From Bog-756 sp052326605 (lineage in GTDB: Bacteria; Actinomycetota; Acidimicrobiia; Acidimicrobiales; RAAP-2): a DNA stretch of 64,000 nt. How positions within the stretch are numbered: the stretch's first letter is position 1; every line of letters begins with the position of its first letter. A model generated the notes under the pieces. That model saw nothing but the letters and a program-made list of their open reading frames with translations. It did no database searches and had not been told where the DNA came from. A program made the position numbers and the translations under genes. Location: the NCBI GenBank assembly GCA_052326605.1, contig JBKQMB010000023.1:62001-126000 (forward strand), read 5' to 3'. Positions 62,305 to 64,000 of this stretch are shown in pieces.

Positions 62305-63701
62305 CCCTGAACACCTGGATCGATCTGGCCTATCTGCTCGCCGCCATCGGGTTCATCCTGGCCCTCAAGGGGCTCAGCTCGCCCAAGCATGCCCGCAACG
62401 GCAACCTCCTCGCGGCCGCGGCCGCGGCGGTGGCCGTCGGCTTCACCTTTGCCTACCCGGAGGTGCGGGCCCACGCGTTGAACCTGGTGCTCACGCTGGT
62501 GGCCATGGTCGTGGGCGCGGCCATCGCCGTGCCGGCGGCCCGCCTGGTCAAGATGACGGCGATGCCGCAGATGGTGGCCATCTTCAACGGCGTGGGTGGC
62601 GGCGCCGCCGCTCTCGTCTCGATCGTGGTGTTCCTCATCGAGGCCCCGGGCAAACCGGCGGTGTACCGGATCGCCGAGGTGTTGTTCGGCGTCCTGGTCG
62701 GCTGCGTTTCGTTCGCGGGCAGCGCCATCGCCTTCGCCAAACTCCAGGAGCTGATGCCAGGCCGGCCGGTCACCTACCCGGCACAGCAGGTGATCAACGG
62801 CGTGGTCGGCGTGGTCATCGTCGGGCTGGCCATCGGCACGCTGGTCACCGGAAGCGTGCCGCTGCTGGTGGCGACGGCGGTCCTTTCCCTCGTGCTCGGG
62901 GTCATCTTCGTGCTCCCGATCGGTGGGGCCGACGTGCCGGTGCTCATCTCGCTCCTCAACTCGTTCACCGGCCTGGCGGTGGCCGCGTCGGGGTTCACCC
63001 TCGACAACAACCTGTTGATCATCGCCGGCACGCTGGTCGGTGCCTCGGGCATCCTGCTCACCCGGATGATGAGCAAGGCCATGGGGCGCTCGCTGGCCAA
63101 CGTGCTGTTCAGCGCGTTCGGATCGGTGGTGACGGCAACCGGCGGAGCCGACGGCTCGGGCGAGACCCGCTCGGTCAAGACCGGCACACCCGAGGACATC
63201 GGGGTGCTGCTGGCCTACGCCCGCAAGGTGGTGATCATCCCGGGGTACGGCCTGGCCGTGGCCCAGGCCCAGCACGTCGCCAGGGAGCTGGCCGACCTGC
63301 TGATGGAGCGCGGGGTCGAGGTCTTCTACGCCATCCACCCGGTGGCCGGCCGCATGCCGGGCCACATGAACGTGCTGTTGGCCGAGGCCAATGTGCCCTA
63401 CGACGAATTGAAGGAGATGGACGAGGCCAACCCGGAGATGGCCACCGCCGATGTGGCGTTGGTGGTCGGGGCCAACGACACGGTGAACCCGGCGGCCAAG
63501 AACACTCCGGGCAGTCCCATCTACGGGATGCCGATCATCAACGCGGACGAGGCGGCCAACATCGTCTTCCTCAAGCGCTCGATGCGACCCGGCTTTGCCG
63601 GCATCGACAACGAGCTGCTCTTCGACGACAAGACCACGCTGCTGTTCGGGGACGCCAAGGACACGTTGACCAAGTTGGTCGCGGCGGTCAAGAACGCATA
63701 G
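62301..63701 (+). CDS. pntB: NAD(P) transhydrogenase beta subunit
   Basis: Beta subunit of 466 residues. The N-terminal two thirds have about nine hydrophobic helices, including the proton-channel stretch NGVGGGAAALVSIVVFLIEA. The C-terminal NADP-binding domain has IIPGYGLAVAQAQHVARELA, IHPVAGRMPGHMNVLLAEAN and VPYDELKEMDE, then VGANDTVNPAAK. The GTG at 62301 overlaps the previous stop. It ends 188 bases before an insertion sequence begins. Confidence 0.96.
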   Translation: MTLNTWIDLAYLLAAIGFILALKGLSSPKHARNGNLLAAAAAAVAVGFTFAYPEVRAHALNLVLTLVAMVVGAAIAVPAARLVKMTAMPQMVAIFNGVGGGAAALVSIVVFLIEAPGKPAVYRIAEVLFGVLVGCVSFAGSAIAFAKLQELMPGRPVTYPAQQVINGVVGVVIVGLAIGTLVTGSVPLLVATAVLSLVLGVIFVLPIGGADVPVLISLLNSFTGLAVAASGFTLDNNLLIIAGTLVGASGILLTRMMSKAMGRSLANVLFSAFGSVVTATGGADGSGETRSVKTGTPEDIGVLLAYARKVVIIPGYGLAVAQAQHVARELADLLMERGVEVFYAIHPVAGRMPGHMNVLLAEANVPYDELKEMDEANPEMATADVALVVGANDTVNPAAKNTPGSPIYGMPIINADEAANIVFLKRSMRPGFAGIDNELLFDDKTTLLFGDAKDTLTKLVAAVKNA

Positions 63702-63888
63702 GGTCGCCCGCCCGGCGGCCGGGGCCTGGCCGTCTGCCTCGCCAGTAGATCAGCCTCGGTCATGGTGTCCACCCCTGATGGACAACCCGGATGCGATCGT
63801 CCCTGTTCATGAGCGATCATCTCTGGTTGTGGGAGCGCAGCCACTGTGCGTGGAACCCCTTGCATTTGACTTGTCGATCCCACTACTT

Positions 63889-64000
63889 GGCTCTTCCGGG
63901 TTCTCCGTGGGTGATATCAACCCGGATCCCGCCAGGAGCGGCATGATTTGGACATGCGCGACACCGAGCTCTACCGCCACCTCCTGGGTCTCGAGTCACC
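63889..64000 (+). mobile_element. ISL3-type insertion sequence, left end (partial)
   Basis: From 63889 the sequence reads GGCTCTTCCGGGTT, similar to ISL3-family left terminal repeats, followed after 65 bases by the start of a transposase-like frame. The rest lies beyond the window, so the right end and target duplication cannot be checked. The element inserted downstream of pntB. The gap 63702-63888 between pntB and this end holds no gene I can support. Confidence 0.65.
63954..64000 (+). CDS. ISL3-family transposase, N-terminus (3' partial)
   Basis: Only the first 15 codons are in the window: RDTELYRHLLGLESP after the ATG at 63954. This opening matches the N-terminal pattern common to ISL3 transposases. 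The catalytic DDE residues lie outside the window. The short length is the only weakness of the call. Confidence 0.65.
   Translation, partial: MRDTELYRHLLGLES

Noticed and set aside
63521..63883. A 120-codon minus-strand frame over the pntB end and the following gap
   Set aside because: It overlaps the well-supported pntB C-terminus in antisense and shows no family features.

Overview
The window is GC-rich bacterial DNA (roughly two thirds G+C or more by eye) with dense, often overlapping genes (many ATGA or GTGA stop/start overlaps) and frequent GTG starts. The gene content points to Actinomycetota and probably class Acidimicrobiia: a three-helix QcrA with a twin-arginine-like motif before its last helix, an actinobacterial CtaF next to CtaD and CtaC, a probable F420-dependent LLM oxidoreductase, PspC/DUF1707 proteins, a steroid ring-degradation operon of mycobacterial type, and secreted proteins built from a 42-residue GYWLVASDGGIF repeat. 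The class-level assignment is an inference from the repeats and gene mix. No rRNA, tRNA or CRISPR array was seen.

Layout. 1-2333: the end of a cytochrome bc operon (qcrA, qcrB). 2676-7123: a complete carbohydrate ABC importer (ATPase, two permeases, lipoprotein binding protein). 7184-10192: an envelope-stress-like module with a NarL-type regulator, a PspC-fused sensor kinase, a divergent small PspC protein and a DUF1707 protein; a 12-bp-arm palindrome lies in the divergent promoter. 10251-13377: ctaC-ctaD-ctaF for the aa3 oxidase. 13518-16565: a metallo-beta-lactamase-fold hydrolase, a membrane protein, TatA and a CopD-like protein. 16578-28918: a mix of an enoyl-CoA hydratase, a cysteine-less thiolase-like protein, a GH1 glycosidase, a nitronate monooxygenase-like flavoprotein, a DUF5522 protein, an MFS exporter, a PLP decarboxylase-like enzyme, an ABC-2 exporter, two TetR regulators and an XRE regulator.

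29243-45724: a cyclase-family hydrolase, a secreted CAP-domain protein with the 42-residue repeats, an aldehyde dehydrogenase, an amidohydrolase, an MscS channel, two convergent genes with Thr-rich tails, an operon of amidohydrolase, paired acyl-CoA dehydrogenases and LLM oxidoreductase, an SDR, an SGNH hydrolase, and a second secreted repeat protein ending in a CHAP domain. 45754-50067: a DJ-1/PfpI protein, another acyl-CoA dehydrogenase pair and a divergent thiolase. 50099-53140: a PAS-GGDEF-EAL protein. 53203-58396: a ketosynthase-like gene and the echA20-ipdA-ipdB-ipdC set that opens the last steroid rings, divergent from an SDR. 59584-63701: a stand-alone EAL protein and a three-gene proton-translocating transhydrogenase operon. 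From about 63889 an ISL3-type insertion sequence begins and runs off the end.

The best candidate for something undescribed is a 15-bp palindrome, CTGAC-N5-GTCAG, found between genes at five places: upstream of a TetR gene, the aldehyde dehydrogenase, two amidohydrolases (one heading the acyl-CoA dehydrogenase operon), and between echA20-ipdABC and its divergent SDR. Three copies are exact and two differ at one arm position. This looks like the operator of one regulon for steroid or other acyl-CoA catabolism, possibly controlled by the TetR protein at 27824-28645. Other notable signals are a 34-bp near-perfect palindrome at 30325-30358, GAGTGGTATT repeats between the SGNH and CHAP genes, and a 9-bp-arm palindrome between the acyl-CoA dehydrogenase and thiolase genes at 48.8 kb.
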